In this document: one piece after another, positions 3,745 to 5,651 of the stretch
How the letters are laid out: each line of letters begins with the position of its first letter
Position numbering within the stretch: the stretch's first letter is position 1
Assembly (NCBI GenBank): GCA_003155565.1
Contig: PMDM01000263.1
Span: 298 to 5,948 of the forward strand
Source of the DNA: Methylococcaceae bacterium
Lineage (GTDB): Bacteria > Pseudomonadota > Gammaproteobacteria > Methylococcales > Methylomonadaceae
Reading direction: 5' to 3'
DNA length: 5,651 nt
The notes under the pieces: generated by a model
The model's input: the letters and a program-made list of their open reading frames with translations, nothing else
Databases searched by the model: none
What the model was told of the DNA's origin: nothing
Position numbers and translations under genes: made by a program

Positions 3745-5651
3745 TCAAACTGACTCCAATGAGTCCAATGTGATATCAAACAATGCCGAGCGTAGAACTT
3801 TTAGCCGAACCCCTTCGAGGAAAATGATCGGCGAAGATCCTTCATCCAATATTATGACATCGCCCATAACCTCGCCATCCCTAACCTTCATTTTTCTGAG
3901 AATCACTCTGACGTAGGCGGTGTGGATCCTGATTTTTGGTAAGAGGACGTGCATTATTCCGACCGGGATGGCCATCACCGATTTATCGAGAAGTGCGGCG
4001 AGCGCCAGAAGTTGGAAGGCACCGTCGAGCCATTGCGTCAGCCGATCCCAATAATCCATGCCATACACGACCGTTAGACGGGCACTGTCGATAGAAGCCT
4101 CCAGCATGCCGTCGCCCATTACCCGCAATTGATGCAGAACTTGGAAAGTGGGGCCATGGAATAACAACCCGTCTCGATACAGACGGCCGGGATCGAGCGA
4201 CCGCAGAGCCTTCGAGCCTTCATAAACAAAAGCTGTTGGCATATCTTGGTTACAATATTGGCACCGGAAGTGGACAACTGAAGACCTTCCTCGTAACCCT
4301 ATGGTCGAATGCCGCTTCTCAAATTCCAATATCAAAGAAATCGGCTCATCTCGCAATACGACAGGCTGCAACATTTGGAAATCTTCAATGCATTGAATCC
4401 CTAAATCGGCACTAGGACTTAAGGCGAAGGCCATCGTGACGGCGGCGGCGGCAGGCAAATAACAGGTGCCATCGATCATATGGTCATCCAGCCAGAGGTC
4501 GCGCTTCCGGTCCAACACCCTTCTATAGCCACCTTCGATGACCCGTTCGCCGACTAAAGCTCGATCAGCTCGGTGATCGACCGTTGCGGCGGCAATAAGA
4601 TGCATATCCGTGGGATCCGTATAGACTACCGCGTCATAGCGAGGGCAACGCAGATCAAAAGACAACAATTCTGCGGCTCTATCCGCACCCAGCAGCGATA
4701 ACCCACGGCGACGTAACTGGTGAAGCACCGCAGGGTCGGCCGTCATGCCAATGCTATCCCAGGGTGGCCATTCGACAGCGACGGCACCAACATGGCCGAG
4801 CATCCGGTTATAGGATACGGAAAGTTGGTTGACGATCTCCCCGGAGCAGGCATAGACAGTCTGCCCGGCGTTACCCCATCGGCTTGCTACAGACCCGAAA
4901 TTTAAGACGAGTCCGGCGGAAACGGTTTGTGCGGCATTCAGGATGTTGATGGTCGAGACTACTTTGGAATTAAGTTCCTCGTGCATTTCCTCCCTGGATT
5001 TATTGGCGAGAAGACGGCTTTTCTCAATCCCGACGGCATTGACCACAAAATCCACACGCCCGTGCTTGCTTTGGATATCCGCGAACAGCTTGCTTATCGC
5101 TTCCGGATCCTGTGCGTCGAGGACAGTATAATGGACATGAGGGGTAAGCTGTTCCAGTTCACCCAAAGCTTCAGCCACCACTTCCCTTGGGCTACGCCCG
5201 GCAAGGTAAAGATGGGGTTGTACGATGGCTGCAAGCCGCGTGAGCAAGGCATGAGAAATGCCTTTGGCGCCACCAAAAGCGACAATGACGGCATTATTAA
5301 AAACAGGTTTCTCGGCGGTTGTATCCACCAGAGGCTCAAGAACTGCCACTTGCCTGCGACCGTTTTCATAATGGATGTCAATAGGGGAAGTGTTTCCGCG
5401 CTCGGCGTCCGCTAGCCGTATCAACTCTTCTTGCGAAGGCAGGGTCAAGAAGTGCAGGTGTTTGAAACCAAGTTTCGGGCACTCCTGTTGCAAGGACTTA
5501 AAAAAACCCGATAAGCCTTGGCCGAATGGATGGCTGTCACCGCTCGTCGCAAGGGTCAGGTCGAAATCGTTTTCAGCCAACCAAGGCGAGAATGACTTGA
5601 AAAATTGGAATAAATCCAGAAGGCACTCGATACGTTCCATCGGATACCCAT
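3745..5651 (-). CDS. C-terminal part of a type I PKS / PfaA-like protein: ketoreductase and dehydratase domains (partial)
   Basis: The frame is open to the right edge, so the start and upstream domains (expected KS, AT, ACP) lie outside. Numbering here starts from the first in-window Met (5640). Residues about 1-110 look like the KR structural subdomain (GQGLSGFFKSL at 40-50). A reductive KR follows with the NADPH loop FGGAKGIS (122-129), Lys226, Ser250 and Tyr263, but the residue four after Tyr is Gly267 instead of the usual Asn. GNAGQTVYA resembles PfaA-type KRs. The DH has HMIDGTCYLP with catalytic His387, LFHGPTFQ at 493-500, and catalytic Asp539 in DGAFQ. KR-then-DH order at the C-terminus is typical of PfaA-like or enediyne-type iterative synthases. 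No phosphopantetheinyl transferase domain follows, and the protein ends about 11 residues after LKVLRSALF. Role: reduction of beta-keto to hydroxy groups, then dehydration, on a carrier-bound chain. The product is unknown. Confidence 0.85.
   Translation of the reverse strand, partial: GYPMERIECLLDLFQFFKSFSPWLAENDFDLTLATSGDSHPFGQGLSGFFKSLQQECPKLGFKHLHFLTLPSQEELIRLADAERGNTSPIDIHYENGRRQVAVLEPLVDTTAEKPVFNNAVIVAFGGAKGISHALLTRLAAIVQPHLYLAGRSPREVVAEALGELEQLTPHVHYTVLDAQDPEAISKLFADIQSKHGRVDFVVNAVGIEKSRLLANKSREEMHEELNSKVVSTINILNAAQTVSAGLVLNFGSVASRWGNAGQTVYACSGEIVNQLSVSYNRMLGHVGAVAVEWPPWDSIGMTADPAVLHQLRRRGLSLLGADRAAELLSFDLRCPRYDAVVYTDPTDMHLIAAATVDHRADRALVGERVIEGGYRRVLDRKRDLWLDDHMIDGTCYLPAAAAVTMAFALSPSADLGIQCIEDFQMLQPVVLRDEPISLILEFEKRHSTIGLRGRSSVVHFRCQYCNQDMPTAFVYEGSKALRSLDPGRLYRDGLLFHGPTFQVLHQLRVMGDGMLEASIDSARLTVVYGMDYWDRLTQWLDGAFQLLALAALLDKSVMAIPVGIMHVLLPKIRIHTAYVRVILRKMKVRDGEVMGDVIILDEGSSPIIFLEGVRLKVLRSALFDITLDSLESV

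Noticed and set aside
4720..5415. Plus-strand frames of 61-162 codons opposite the PKS gene
   Set aside because: They are antisense shadows of the KR domain, whose catalytic motifs are clear on the minus strand.

Overview
The window looks like a chromosomal accessory stretch of a Gram-negative proteobacterium. The signs are a sigma54-type promoter, an ANTAR regulator, a PfaA-like polyketide or PUFA-synthase module, and Rho-independent terminators. A gammaproteobacterium, possibly a methanotroph-like one, is my guess from overall style, and no gene in the window fixes the taxonomy. The large coding regions are visibly richer in G+C than the AT-rich left third.

Layout: (1) 1-800 holds no large gene. 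On the minus strand it carries what looks like a tiny operon: a promoter near 743-771, a leader of about 300 nt with several palindromes (505-550, 590-601, 620-642), a very good ribosome binding site at 437-441, and two overlapping genes for 34- and 35-residue hydrophobic peptides (430-326 and 329-222). A doubtful third short frame and two hairpins follow. (2) 802-978 minus holds a decayed C-terminal piece of a PIN-domain (VapC-type) toxin, with a REP-like palindrome inside it. (3) 1215-1726 plus is a second small unit: a near-perfect sigma54 promoter, a leader with competing hairpins, a 64-residue putative exported peptide, and a duplicated element of about 75-90 bp. Each copy ends in a Rho-independent terminator with a GGA-bearing loop, suggesting a pair of small RNAs. 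(4) 1921-3425 plus is a two-gene operon: an ANTAR-domain antiterminator with a non-phosphorylatable pseudo-receiver, then a protein made of three tandem GAF-like domains that is probably its sensor partner. (5) 3426-3744 is an AT-rich intergenic stretch between convergent genes. (6) 3745-5651 minus is the C-terminal part of a large type I PKS/PfaA-like protein (ketoreductase then dehydratase), whose start lies beyond the right edge.

How the parts may work together: the ANTAR/GAF pair resembles NasT- or AmiR-type one-input antitermination systems, in which a partner protein rather than phosphorylation controls the RNA-binding ANTAR domain. Its RNA target is not certain here. The nearby structured leaders are candidates, but no canonical pair of ANTAR hexaloops (A at loop position 1, G at position 4) was found. 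The PKS gene is transcribed toward the ANTAR/GAF operon and appears to be the end of a separate biosynthetic locus.
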